Of a stretch of DNA of 64,000 bases, positions 32,908 through 42,018 are shown piece after piece (within the stretch, counting starts at the first letter, position 1; each line of letters begins with the position of its first letter). A model generated the notes under the pieces. The model searched no databases. It saw only the letters and a list, made by a program, of their open reading frames with translations, and was not told the DNA's origin. Both the position numbers and the translations under genes were made by a program. This DNA is from Clostridia bacterium (lineage in GTDB: Bacteria; Bacillota; Clostridia; Oscillospirales; Acutalibacteraceae): positions 124,001-188,000 of the forward strand of contig JAGADF010000009.1 of NCBI GenBank assembly GCA_017613735.1, read 5' to 3'.

Positions 32908-35061
32908 ATGAAAAACAAAAAAGTGCTTAGATTATTATCGCTGGTTACTTTAATCTTTATTCTGGCGAACACGTTTGCCGTTGTCGGATTTGCTTCAGGC
33001 GATAACGCTGATGTTTACGTAACAATTGCCAACAACGGCGCTCCCGTTGTTTACAATGCACCTGTCAGCGTTTCTGACGTAGACGGCGACGACGCAGTGA
33101 CAATCAATGACGCATTGATTATCGCTCACGCTCAGTATTATTCTGGGGGAGAAAGCGGCTATGAAACTGCCGTTTCTCAATATGGGCTTGGCATTACCAA
33201 GCTCTGGGGTAATACAAATAACGGAAGCTTTGGTTACTATGTAAACGACGCATCTGCCTGGAGTCTTACCGACCTGCTTAATGACGGTGACAATCTTTAT
33301 GCTTTCTGCTATAAGGATGCTGAAGGCTATTCGGACAAATATGCCTATTTCAATATCAAGTCATTATCCGACGTCGTTGAGGGTGAATCGTTTGATGTTA
33401 CTCTTAAAATGCAGGGCTATGACGAAAGCTGGAATCCTGTCGAAATTCCCGTTGCAAATGCAATTATTACAATCGACGGCGTTGATACCGATTTCGTAAC
33501 TGACGAAAACGGTGTTGCTTCGGTTACAATTGAGGATTCCTTGAAGCATATTATCAGCGCAAGACCTTCAGAAGATTCAATGATTATTACTCCTGCCGTA
33601 ATTGAAGTTAAGGGCAATGAAACAGACCTTGTTTGTGATTTCGGCGGAAACACTTATTATTACTGCAATAATTCTGCTCAGAGCGGTTGGGTAGTATTTG
33701 ACGGTATCAACTATTGCTTTGGCTCTGACGGCGCATTGACAAAAAAAACAGTTGATACATTTGTTACAATTGCAAATAACGGAGCTCCCGTTGTATACAA
33801 TGCGCCCGTATCGGTAACCGACGTTGACAACGACGGCATGTTTACGATTAACGACGCTCTTATTGTAACTCACACTTTGTACTATTCAGACGGTGCGAGC
33901 GGATATGAAACGGCAACTACTCAGTACGGACTTGGCATTACAAAGCTCTGGGGCAATACAAATAAGGGCTCATTCGGATATTATGTAAATAATGTATCTG
34001 CCTGGAGCCTTTCTGATTCACTTGTAAACGGAGATTATCTTTATGCTTTCTGCTATAAGGATGCTGAAGGCTATTCGGATAAATATTCCTATTTTAATGT
34101 AACCGAGCTTAATGAAGTTAATGTCGGTGAATCATTCAACGTAACTCTGAAGATGCAGGGCTATGACGAAAGCTGGAATCCTGTTGAACTTCCCGTTGTA
34201 AATGCAATTATTACAATCGACGGCGTTGATACCGATTTCGCAACTGATGAAAACGGCGTAGCTGCAATCAGAATTGATGATTATGACAAACATATAATCA
34301 GTGCAAGAACAACAACTGAGGGCCTTATTATAACCCCCGCTGTTATTGACGTTATCGGTGAGAATAGGGAAATCGTATGCGATTTTGGCGGCAATACTTA
34401 TTACTATATTGACAATGCTGTTCAGTCAGGCTTTGCTGCTGTTGACGGAAAGACATGCTACTTCGGCGCAGATGGCTCCATGGTTAAAAAGCAGCTTGTT
34501 ATAATTGATGGCAAAAAGTATTATTTCGGTGCTGACGGCGCTATGTACACAAAGAGATTAATCTCTGTCAGCGGCAAAAAGTATTACATGGGCGCTGACG
34601 GTGCGGCATATACAAAGAGACTTATTTCCGTAAACGGCAAAAAGTATTATATGGGCGCTGACGGCGTCGCTTATACAAAGAGACTTATCTCCGTAAACGG
34701 TAAGAAGTATTACATGGGCAAGGACGGCGTCGCTTATACAAAGAAACTTATTTCCGTAGACGGCAAGAAGTATTATATGGGCTCCGACGGAGTTGCATAT
34801 ACAAAGAGACTTATTTCCATTGACGGCAAGAAATACTATATGGGCTCCGACGGAGTTGCATATAAGTCAAGACTCATCTCCTTAAGCGGTAAGAAATATT
34901 ATCTCGGTAAGGACTGCATTGCCTATAAGTCGAAGTTCGCTTCACTTGACGGCAAAAAGTATTACTTCGGTTCCGACTGCGTAATGTATAAGAGCAAGAC
35001 GTTCAGCGTAAACGGCGTTAAATACATAGCCGATTCAAACGGCGTCTGCAAAAAGAAATAA
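32908..35061 (+). CDS. Secreted wall-bound protein with two tandem DUF4430/transcobalamin-like domains (putative cobalamin capture protein)
   Basis: 717 aa. A signal peptide spans about 1-30. Two tandem units (about 35-283 and 284-505, period 249 aa) follow. Each has a DUF4430/transcobalamin C-terminal-like beta domain (TINDALI...YGLGITKLWGNT...GSFGYYVN...GDxLYAFCY) with an EF-hand-like DxDxD loop (DVDGDDAVTINDA; DVDNDGMFTINDA). A beta-sandwich segment with NAIITIDGVDTDF closes each unit. Residues 511-717 are about ten 20-residue cell-wall-binding-type repeats (GKKYYMGADGVAYTKRLIS). I start at ATG 32908, with AAAGG 12 nt upstream; the longer frame from 32845 would add residues before the signal peptide. 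B12 binding is inferred from the fold match and riboswitch control. Confidence 0.78.
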   Translation: MKNKKVLRLLSLVTLIFILANTFAVVGFASGDNADVYVTIANNGAPVVYNAPVSVSDVDGDDAVTINDALIIAHAQYYSGGESGYETAVSQYGLGITKLWGNTNNGSFGYYVNDASAWSLTDLLNDGDNLYAFCYKDAEGYSDKYAYFNIKSLSDVVEGESFDVTLKMQGYDESWNPVEIPVANAIITIDGVDTDFVTDENGVASVTIEDSLKHIISARPSEDSMIITPAVIEVKGNETDLVCDFGGNTYYYCNNSAQSGWVVFDGINYCFGSDGALTKKTVDTFVTIANNGAPVVYNAPVSVTDVDNDGMFTINDALIVTHTLYYSDGASGYETATTQYGLGITKLWGNTNKGSFGYYVNNVSAWSLSDSLVNGDYLYAFCYKDAEGYSDKYSYFNVTELNEVNVGESFNVTLKMQGYDESWNPVELPVVNAIITIDGVDTDFATDENGVAAIRIDDYDKHIISARTTTEGLIITPAVIDVIGENREIVCDFGGNTYYYIDNAVQSGFAAVDGKTCYFGADGSMVKKQLVIIDGKKYYFGADGAMYTKRLISVSGKKYYMGADGAAYTKRLISVNGKKYYMGADGVAYTKRLISVNGKKYYMGKDGVAYTKKLISVDGKKYYMGSDGVAYTKRLISIDGKKYYMGSDGVAYKSRLISLSGKKYYLGKDCIAYKSKFASLDGKKYYFGSDCVMYKSKTFSVNGVKYIADSNGVCKKK
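33010..34422 (+). repeat. Internal tandem duplication (two 249-codon units)
   Basis: Units 33010-33756 and 33757-34422 encode the duplicated domain pair. Patches are nearly identical at the DNA level, for example around 33300-33350 and 34047-34097 (the AFCYKDAEGYSDKY codons) and around 33405-33440 and 34152-34187 (the KMQGYDESWNPVE codons). Other parts have diverged freely. Confidence 0.85.
34438..35055 (+). repeat. 60-bp tandem repeats encoding wall-binding modules
   Basis: About ten 20-codon units of the GKKYYxGxDGxxYxKxxIS type, the central ones nearly identical in DNA. They are in frame within the surface protein and have no spacers. Confidence 0.85.
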
Positions 35062-35087
35062 ATATTTTACGGGGTTTTATTAATTAA

Positions 35088-36926
35088 ATGAAATCTAAAA
35101 TTTGCAAAAGCATAATATGTACTCTGCTGATTATTTCTTCATTAATCGGCTCTGTGCATTGCTTTGCAAAAAGCTATGCCGCCGATGAGGTCAATACCCT
35201 TGTCGGCGGTATTGTCGCTTATCGCGCCGCGTCATATAATACTAAAAACGAGCAGGGCATTATTGATTATTACGCTTCTCACGAAATGACTCTCGGCGGC
35301 GAATGGTATGTTCTTGCTTTTATTCAGAACGGGCTTGAACTGGATTATTCCTCGTATGAAAAGAACCTTATAAAATATCTTAAAAACAATGAGGTCTATT
35401 CCGCGACCTCAAGAGAAAAGTTTGCCCTGACTCTTCTCGCTTTAAAATCCGCGGATTCATTTTCAAGGCAGTATATTAAAGACGTAACGAACGAAGCAAT
35501 TGGCAAGCAGGGCATAATGAGCCTGATTTTCGGACTGCATCTTCTGAATAACGGATGTAAAAGCAGTGAATATACGCCCTTAAAGCTTGCCGATAAAATT
35601 ATATCTCTTCAGAATCCCGACGGCGGATGGGCAAATTCAGGCGATAAAAGCGACGTAGACGTAACCGCTATGACGCTTGAATCGCTTTACCCTTACCGCA
35701 ATTCATATTCTTCCCAGATTAATAAGGCCGTTGATTTGCTTTCTTCAAAACAGAGCGAAAACGGCGATTACCAGAGCTACGGCGCATATAATGCCGAAAG
35801 CACGGCTCAGGTTATTATTGCTTTGTCCTCGCTGGGCATTAACTGCTCGACGGACAACAGATTTATTAAAAACGGAAATACGGTCCTTGACGGACTTAAC
35901 AGATACAGAAACAATGACGGCAGTTTTTCGCATAAATACGGCGAGGACGCCAATAACAGCGCGGTTTTTCAGGCGTTGAACGCCCTTGTCGCGTATTCAA
36001 GATTTTTAAAAGGGAACGGGGCGTTTTACAGTTTTGACGTCACTGACGAAAAAACAACCCGCGCAAGCGTTCCCGATACTGCTTCCTCTTCAAGCGAAAA
36101 AGAAAAAACAACAAAGCACGATTCTTCCGCTGACGAAATAACCTCGGCGGGCGCTGTTTACAATGAAGAAACCGCTTCACAGGATAACGGTTTGACAAAT
36201 CCTTCTTCCGACGGTAATACCGATTCGCTTATTCAGAATAATGACGGCGAGACTTTGGGTATTGATGAAACAGTATCGGAAAACGGGAACACGAATACTG
36301 TTTCTCCGCTTAACGGAATCCCCGGCGGAACCAATATTTCATTTGCAGACGGTATATCTTTATCAAAGGAATTAAAGATAAAAATTGCCGTCTCGATAAT
36401 CATCCTTTCCGCTGCGGTTTTATGTTCGATTATTCTTTATATTCTTAAAAAGCGTAATAAGAAAAACTTTATTGTTATAGCCGCGGCGGCGATTATTCTT
36501 ATTGCCGGCGTATTTTTCATAAGGATTCAGCGCGCGGACGATTACTATAATTCTACCGTCGTTAAGGACAAAACGGCAGGCGTTGTAACGCTGAGCGTAA
36601 GGTGCGACACTATTATCGGAAAGGAAGGCGCGCCCGATAATCCGGTTATTCTTGAAAAGAGCGAATACCCCATAAAAGACGGCGATACGGTTTATAATAT
36701 TCTTGCCGAGGCCCTTCAGGAAAACGGAATTTTATTCGAACACAATTCCTCTTACTATATTAGCGGCATAAACAATCTTTATGAGTTTCAGTTTGGTGAT
36801 TTATCGGGCTGGATGTATCGCGTAAACGGCGAAACTCCGTCAGTCGGGTGCGGTGAATACTTCCTTAAGGACGGCGACGAAATAGAGTGGCTTTACACCT
36901 GCGAAATAGGGAACGATTTGAACTGA
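35088..36926 (+). CDS. Membrane-anchored transcobalamin/intrinsic-factor-like protein (putative cobalamin receptor)
   Basis: 612 aa. A signal peptide (about 1-31) is followed by an alpha/alpha-barrel domain (about 35-310) of the prenyltransferase/terpenoid-cyclase type with SLQNPDGGWANSG (173-185) and YRNNDGSFSHKYG (273-285) turns. A Ser/Thr-rich linker (318-428), TM1 (431-453), a basic KKRNKKN loop and TM2 (461-480) come next. Last is a DUF4430 domain (496-607) with SGWMYRVNGETPSVGCGEYFLKDGDEIEW features. The helical hairpin puts both folds outside the cell. An alpha-barrel plus this beta domain is the architecture of vertebrate intrinsic factor and transcobalamin. It sits between the wall protein and EcfT in the cobalamin operon. 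The role as receptor is inferred; DUF4430 proteins may have other ligands. Confidence 0.8.
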   Translation: MKSKICKSIICTLLIISSLIGSVHCFAKSYAADEVNTLVGGIVAYRAASYNTKNEQGIIDYYASHEMTLGGEWYVLAFIQNGLELDYSSYEKNLIKYLKNNEVYSATSREKFALTLLALKSADSFSRQYIKDVTNEAIGKQGIMSLIFGLHLLNNGCKSSEYTPLKLADKIISLQNPDGGWANSGDKSDVDVTAMTLESLYPYRNSYSSQINKAVDLLSSKQSENGDYQSYGAYNAESTAQVIIALSSLGINCSTDNRFIKNGNTVLDGLNRYRNNDGSFSHKYGEDANNSAVFQALNALVAYSRFLKGNGAFYSFDVTDEKTTRASVPDTASSSSEKEKTTKHDSSADEITSAGAVYNEETASQDNGLTNPSSDGNTDSLIQNNDGETLGIDETVSENGNTNTVSPLNGIPGGTNISFADGISLSKELKIKIAVSIIILSAAVLCSIILYILKKRNKKNFIVIAAAAIILIAGVFFIRIQRADDYYNSTVVKDKTAGVVTLSVRCDTIIGKEGAPDNPVILEKSEYPIKDGDTVYNILAEALQENGILFEHNSSYYISGINNLYEFQFGDLSGWMYRVNGETPSVGCGEYFLKDGDEIEWLYTCEIGNDLN

Positions 36927-36927
36927 T

Positions 36928-37806
36928 ATGAGAAAAATTGAAAGACAAAATCCAATATCGGTTTTTCTGTACTTTTTGCTGTCGGCATTTCTGACGGCAT
37001 TCGGTACGGATATTGTAATTTCGTTCATTTCGCTTCTCGGCTTCGGTCTTTTGTATATATTAAAGGACGAAAACAGAGGGAAGAAAAGGCATATTTTTAT
37101 TCTTATACTTTTTCTCGTTTCAGCATTCATCAATCCCGTTACCAATCATCGCGGAGTGACGGCTCTCTTTGTTGTCAACGATAATCCCATAACGCTTGAA
37201 GCCTTTCTTTACGGCGTGTGTATGGCAGGCACGATTTGTTCCGTTATATACTTATTTTCGTCATTCAGCCTTATAATGACAAGCGACAAGCTCATTTATG
37301 TTTTCGGCATTATTTCGCCTAAAATCGCTTTGCTGCTGTCAATGGCATTAAGATATATACCGTTGTTTATAAGGCAGTATAAAAGAGTTAAAATGTCGCA
37401 GAAGGCTATGGGGCTTTTTAAGGACGGCAACATCGTCGACCGTTTCAGAGGTAACGTCCGCGTGTTTTCGATTATGGTTACCTGGGCGCTTGAAAACGGA
37501 ATTATAACTGCTGACAGTATGGCGGCGCGCGGTTACAGTGAAAAAAGGCGGACTCCGTTTTCATTTTACCGATTTACGAAAAGCGATTTTGTCTTTCTTT
37601 CGGTATCGCTTGTTTTGTTCGGTATCGTTTCCGCAGGAAAAATCGCGGGGATTATAGGAACGGCATTTTACCCCGAATTCGTACCTGCCGGGTTAAATAT
37701 TAAATCAATAATGGTTTATATATGTTTTTCGGTTATGGCGTTTATGCCGAGCATTATTGAAGCAAAGGAGGAATTGAAATGGAAATACTTAACGTCGAAA
37801 ATCTGA
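36928..37806 (+). CDS. ecfT: ECF transporter transmembrane component EcfT (CbiQ family)
   Basis: The 292-aa EcfT/CbiQ-family scaffold couples ATP hydrolysis to substrate release by the S component. It has four to six hydrophobic helices, with the first pair near residues 8-55. The conserved coupling-helix motif reads MAARGYSEKRRTPF (the Ala-Arg-Gly signature); a second A-R-G-like region is RYIPLFIRQYKRVKMSQKAMG. It starts 2 nt after the preceding stop and overlaps ecfA by 28 nt. Being encoded with its own ATPase and S component suggests a dedicated (group I) transporter. Confidence 0.9.
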   Translation: MRKIERQNPISVFLYFLLSAFLTAFGTDIVISFISLLGFGLLYILKDENRGKKRHIFILILFLVSAFINPVTNHRGVTALFVVNDNPITLEAFLYGVCMAGTICSVIYLFSSFSLIMTSDKLIYVFGIISPKIALLLSMALRYIPLFIRQYKRVKMSQKAMGLFKDGNIVDRFRGNVRVFSIMVTWALENGIITADSMAARGYSEKRRTPFSFYRFTKSDFVFLSVSLVLFGIVSAGKIAGIIGTAFYPEFVPAGLNIKSIMVYICFSVMAFMPSIIEAKEELKWKYLTSKI

Positions 37807-39404
37807 CTTTCAGTTACCCGTTAAATGAACATAATACGCTTTCTTCCGTTTCTTTTTCTCTTGAAAAAGGCGATTTTGCCGTGCTTTGCGGTCAGACGGG
37901 AAGCGGTAAAACAACCCTTTTAAGAATGCTGAAGCCGTCTCTTTGTCCGAGGGGAGAGAGAAGCGGAAAAGTAAGCTTTTACGGAACCGACTTATACGAA
38001 AATAAAACAAATGAAAAGAAAATAGGTTTCGTAATGCAGAATCCCGAGCAGCAGATTGTTACCGATAAGGTCTATCATGAGCTTGCGTTTGCGCTTGAAA
38101 ACCAGAACCTGCCCAATAACGAAATAAGCAGGCGTATTGCGGAAGCGGCGCAGTTTTTCGGTATTTGTGATATTTTTGAAGAGAATACCGATATTCTTTC
38201 CGGCGGTCAGAAGCAGCTTCTTAATCTAGCGTCGGTATCGGTTATGCAGCCCGATTTACTTATACTTGACGAGCCCACGGCTCAGCTTGACCCCGTGGCT
38301 GCGGCGGAATTTATGACCGTTCTTAAAAAGCTGAATACCGAAATGGGAATAACAGTTCTTATCTCCGAGCACAGACTGGATGATTTGCTCAGCCTCTGTA
38401 ATAAGCTTATTGTCATTGATTCGGGCGAGATTACAGTTTGTGACGAAACGTCAAACGCCATAAGAAACATTAATAAGGACGATAAAATAATCGAATATAT
38501 GCCCGCTACCGTAAGGCTCTATAAATCGGTTAAAACCGATTCGGACTGTCCGCTTACGGTTAATGACGGAAGGCGTTTTCTTGAAAGAAATTTCAGTAAC
38601 GGTATAAGGGAATACAAAACGGATGAAACAGTTCCCGTCGGCAATAAAGCAGTTGAGATAAACGATTTGTATTTCAGGTATTCTAAGGATGAAAGCGACG
38701 TTCTTTCGGGACTTAATCTTACGGTGTATGAAAACGAGATTTTTTCAATTCTCGGCGCGAACGGAAGCGGTAAAACCACCGCGCTTTCCTGTATTGCGGG
38801 TTTGATAAAACCTTACAGCGGCAAGGTTAAGGTGTTCGGCAAAAAGGTAAGCGAATACAAAAATAATTCGCTTTACATTAACTGCGTAACGTTGCTTCCT
38901 CAGGATATAGGTACGGTCTTTCTTAAAAATACGGTTAAGGAAGAGCTTGAAGAGGTTAAAGCGAATCTTGACGGCTTTCCGTTTGATTTGTCGGGTTTAC
39001 TGGACAGACATCCGTATGACCTGAGCGGCGGTGAGCAGCAGCTTGTCGCGCTTGCAAAGGTGCTTGCCTCAAAACCGAAAATTCTTATTCTTGACGAGCC
39101 TACAAAGGGACTTGACAATTGCTTTAAAAAGATATACGCGTCGGTTTTAAAACAACTGAAAAATGACGGCGTTACAATTATCGCCGTAACTCACGACGTT
39201 GAATTTGCCGCGATGATTTCCGACAGATGCGCTTTTCTTTTCAGGGGAAGAGCCGTATCGGTCGATAATACGCATTCGTTCTTTACGAAAAACAGCTTTT
39301 ACACAACCTGCGCCGACAGAATGGCCCGCGGTTTTTACGACGGCGTTGTCAGCGTTGAGGAAATAGTTGAAATGATAGGACTTAACGGCGGTGAAATACT
39401 TTGA
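37779..39404 (+). CDS. ecfA: ECF transporter ATPase, two fused ATP-binding domains
   Basis: 541 aa containing both EcfA and EcfA' as one chain. NBD1 has Walker A GQTGSGKTT, the Q-loop region FVMQNPEQQIVTD, signature LSGGQKQLL and Walker B LLILDEPTAQLDP. NBD2 has Walker A GANGSGKTT, signature LSGGEQQLV and Walker B ILILDEPTKGLDN. Both halves look catalytically intact. ATG 37779 follows a strong AAAGGAGGAATT site inside the end of ecfT. The S component starts within its last codons, so expression is coupled. Confidence 0.93.
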   Translation: MEILNVENLTFSYPLNEHNTLSSVSFSLEKGDFAVLCGQTGSGKTTLLRMLKPSLCPRGERSGKVSFYGTDLYENKTNEKKIGFVMQNPEQQIVTDKVYHELAFALENQNLPNNEISRRIAEAAQFFGICDIFEENTDILSGGQKQLLNLASVSVMQPDLLILDEPTAQLDPVAAAEFMTVLKKLNTEMGITVLISEHRLDDLLSLCNKLIVIDSGEITVCDETSNAIRNINKDDKIIEYMPATVRLYKSVKTDSDCPLTVNDGRRFLERNFSNGIREYKTDETVPVGNKAVEINDLYFRYSKDESDVLSGLNLTVYENEIFSILGANGSGKTTALSCIAGLIKPYSGKVKVFGKKVSEYKNNSLYINCVTLLPQDIGTVFLKNTVKEELEEVKANLDGFPFDLSGLLDRHPYDLSGGEQQLVALAKVLASKPKILILDEPTKGLDNCFKKIYASVLKQLKNDGVTIIAVTHDVEFAAMISDRCAFLFRGRAVSVDNTHSFFTKNSFYTTCADRMARGFYDGVVSVEEIVEMIGLNGGEIL

Positions 39405-40087
39405 GCCTGACTAAAAACGAAAAACTTAAAAGAGTATTCAGCTTCCTTCTTCCCTGCGTATTTATGCCCGTAGTTATTATTATCGGCTCTCTTTACGCGG
39501 GCGGGCAGGGGTATGCTTTGCTGAGCCTTATTGTGGCTCTTTTATCGCTCGTTCTTTTTATCTGCGGATTTGAGAGCAAAAGCACCGGCACAAGGCGGCT
39601 TGTAATAGTTTCGATTATGGTTGCGCTCAGCGCGGTAGGCCGTCTTATACCCGTATTTAAGCCCGTAACCTTTATTGTTGTTATTACGGGCGTTACCTTA
39701 GGCCCTCAGGCGGGATTTCTTACAGGCGCGTTTTCAGCGGTTATTTCAAACATTACCTTCGGTCAGGGGCCGTGGACTCCGTTTCAGATGTTCGCCTGGG
39801 GTATGATAGGCTTTGTGGCGGGACTGCTTTCAAAGCCTCTGACAAAAAGCAGAATATCGCTTATTGTCTATCTCGTTATTTCCGGTGTGCTTTATTCGCT
39901 TATTATGGACGTATGGACGGTTCTGTGGTATGAGCAGGGCTTTGTTGCCGAGCTTTATAAAGCCGCTGTTATATCGGCAATTCCCGTTACCGCGGTATAT
40001 TCAGTTTCAAACGTCATATTTGCATTGCTGCTTGCGAAACCTATGTGCGACAAGCTTAACCGGGTAAAAATAAAATACGGTGTTTAA
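39401..40087 (+). CDS. ECF transporter S component, cobalamin type (CbrT-like)
   Basis: 228-aa substrate-binding membrane subunit with about six to seven helices. It contains VKPVTFIVVITGVTLGPQ and GAFSAVISNITFGQGPWTPFQMFAWG in two adjacent blocks. The SNxxFGQGPWTPxQM pattern is, to my knowledge, typical of predicted cobalamin S components (CbrT-like). Start TTG 39401 overlaps the ecfA stop by 4 nt. The cobalamin riboswitch at the head of the operon independently supports B12 or a cobalamin precursor as substrate. Confidence 0.83.
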   Translation: MSLTKNEKLKRVFSFLLPCVFMPVVIIIGSLYAGGQGYALLSLIVALLSLVLFICGFESKSTGTRRLVIVSIMVALSAVGRLIPVFKPVTFIVVITGVTLGPQAGFLTGAFSAVISNITFGQGPWTPFQMFAWGMIGFVAGLLSKPLTKSRISLIVYLVISGVLYSLIMDVWTVLWYEQGFVAELYKAAVISAIPVTAVYSVSNVIFALLLAKPMCDKLNRVKIKYGV

Positions 40088-40113
40088 CGGCTTAAAAATA
40101 AGCCGTTTTTTTA
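40086..40113 (+). terminator. Terminator of the cobalamin operon
   Basis: AACGGCTTA and TAAGCCGTT form a 9-bp stem across AAAA, followed by seven Ts. The left arm begins with the last two bases of the S-component stop codon. Confidence 0.92.
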
Positions 40114-40123
40114 TTGAAAAAAC

Positions 40124-40152
40124 TTGCATTAGTCCTTATATAGTTGTATAAT
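40124..40152 (+). promoter_or_regulatory. Sigma-A promoter for bipA
   Basis: TTGCAT (40124-40129) and a perfect TATAAT (40147-40152) are 17 nt apart, 37 nt before the bipA start. Confidence 0.8.
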
Positions 40153-40189
40153 GTCTTGAATTTTAAAATGATACTTATCGGGTGAGAAA

Positions 40190-42010
40190 ATGAAAAGAAG
40201 AGAAGATGTAAGAAATATCGCTATCATTGCCCACGTTGACCACGGCAAGACAACGCTTGTTGACCAGATGCTTCGCCAGAGCGGTACCTTCCGTGAGAAC
40301 GAGCAGGTTCAGGAAAGGGTAATGGATTCAAATGACCTTGAAAGGGAAAGAGGCATTACAATCCTTTCCAAGAATACGTCCGTTCATTACAAGGGCGTTA
40401 AAATCAATATTGTCGACACTCCCGGTCACGCTGATTTCGGCGGCGAGGTCGAAAGAATAATGCAGATGGTAGACGGCGTTCTTCTGCTTGTTGACGCGTT
40501 TGAGGGCTGTATGCCGCAAACACGTTTCGTGCTTAAAAAAGCTCTTAATTTAAGAAAGACGGTTCTTGTTGTCATTAATAAAATCGACCGCCCCGGCGCG
40601 CGTCCTGCCGAGGTTATTGACGAAGTGCTCGATTTATTCATTGAGCTCGGCGCGGATGAGGACCAGCTTGAATTTCCCGTCGTTTACGCGTCGGCAAAGG
40701 ACGGCTATTCTTCACTTGACCCTGAGGACAGAGACGGAGATATGAGACCTCTTCTCGACTCGATTCTTGAGAATATTAATCCTCCCGAAGGCGTAGTTGA
40801 AGCTCCCGTACAGATTCTTATTTCATCTCTCGGTTATGACGATTATGTCGGAAGAATCGGAATCGGCAGAGTTGAACGCGGCGTCATTAAAAGAAATGAG
40901 CAGGTCGTTTTATGTAAAACAGACGGCTCTCAGGAAAATGTCAAGATTTCAAAACTCTATCAGTTTGAAGGACTTAAAAGGCAGGAGGTTGAAGAGGCTG
41001 CGGCAGGCGATTTAATCGCAATTTCGGGCATTTCCGACCTTAATATAGGCGAAACAATATGCGACAGCGAATGTGTTGAACCTCTTCCGTTCGTTAAAAT
41101 TGACGAGCCGACTCTTTCGATGAATTTTATAGTAAACGACAGTCCGTTTGCCGGAAGAGAGGGTAAATTCGTAACCTCGCGAAATTTACGCGACAGACTT
41201 TTCAAAGAGGTTGAAACGAACGTCAGTATGAGAGTCGAGGAGACCGAAAGCACAGATACCTTTAAGGTCTCGGGCAGGGGAGAGCTTCATCTTTCAATAC
41301 TTATTGAAACAATGCGCCGTCAGGGTTATGAATTTCAGGTTTCAAGACCTAAGGTTATTATGAAGCAGGAAAACGGCAAAACCCTCGAACCGATGGAATT
41401 GCTCATAGTTGAGGTTCTTGAGCAGTATGTCGGCGCGGTAATGGAAAAAATCGGTTCCCGAAAGGGCGAGCTTGAGAATATGGGCGCCCGTCAGGGCGGA
41501 GCTACGCACCTTGAGTTTAAAATCCCCGCGAGAGGGCTTATAGGCTACCGTTCCGAGTTTATGACCGATACCAACGGCAACGGAATTATGAATAACCTTT
41601 TTGCAGGTTATGAGGAATATAAGGGCGATATACAGACCCGTGAAAGAGGCTCAATTGTTGTTCACGAAACGGGTACTACAACGGGTTACGGACTTTTCAA
41701 TACTCAGGACAGAGGACGCCTTTTCGTAGGCCCCGGCGTTGACGTTTATGAGGGGATGATTGTCGGCGAATGCGCTAAAAATGAGGATATTACCTGTAAC
41801 GTTTGTAAGTCAAAGCATCTTACGAATACGCGAGCTTCGGGCTCTGACGATGCGTTGAGACTTGTTCCTCCGAGCAACCTGAGTCTTGAACAGTGTATGG
41901 AGTTTATTAAGGACGACGAGCTTCTTGAGGTTACGCCGAAGTCGTTGAGATTAAGGAAAAAGATACTCGCAAAGGACTTAAGATTAAAAGAACAGTTCAG
42001 AAATAAGTGA
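40190..42010 (+). CDS. typA: Translational GTPase BipA/TypA
   Basis: Ribosome-associated GTPase needed for 50S assembly and stress growth. The 606-aa protein has G1 AHVDHGKT (14-21), the switch I segment RERGITI, G3 DTPGH and G4 NKID. EF-G-like domains II, III and V follow, and the BipA-specific C-terminal domain contains [18 protein letters not shown]. Length and domain order are standard. The ATG follows GGGTGAG. The downstream thioesterase starts 8 nt after the stop. Confidence 0.96.
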   Translation: MKRREDVRNIAIIAHVDHGKTTLVDQMLRQSGTFRENEQVQERVMDSNDLERERGITILSKNTSVHYKGVKINIVDTPGHADFGGEVERIMQMVDGVLLLVDAFEGCMPQTRFVLKKALNLRKTVLVVINKIDRPGARPAEVIDEVLDLFIELGADEDQLEFPVVYASAKDGYSSLDPEDRDGDMRPLLDSILENINPPEGVVEAPVQILISSLGYDDYVGRIGIGRVERGVIKRNEQVVLCKTDGSQENVKISKLYQFEGLKRQEVEEAAAGDLIAISGISDLNIGETICDSECVEPLPFVKIDEPTLSMNFIVNDSPFAGREGKFVTSRNLRDRLFKEVETNVSMRVEETESTDTFKVSGRGELHLSILIETMRRQGYEFQVSRPKVIMKQENGKTLEPMELLIVEVLEQYVGAVMEKIGSRKGELENMGARQGGATHLEFKIPARGLIGYRSEFMTDTNGNGIMNNLFAGYEEYKGDIQTRERGSIVVHETGTTTGYGLFNTQDRGRLFVGPGVDVYEGMIVGECAKNEDITCNVCKSKHLTNTRASGSDDALRLVPPSNLSLEQCMEFIKDDELLEVTPKSLRLRKKILAKDLRLKEQFRNK

Positions 42011-42018
42011 GGTATAAT

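Noticed and set aside
34438-35055. CRISPR-like tandem array
   Set aside because: The 60-bp units are contiguous, in frame and encode wall-binding repeats; there are no spacers or cas genes.
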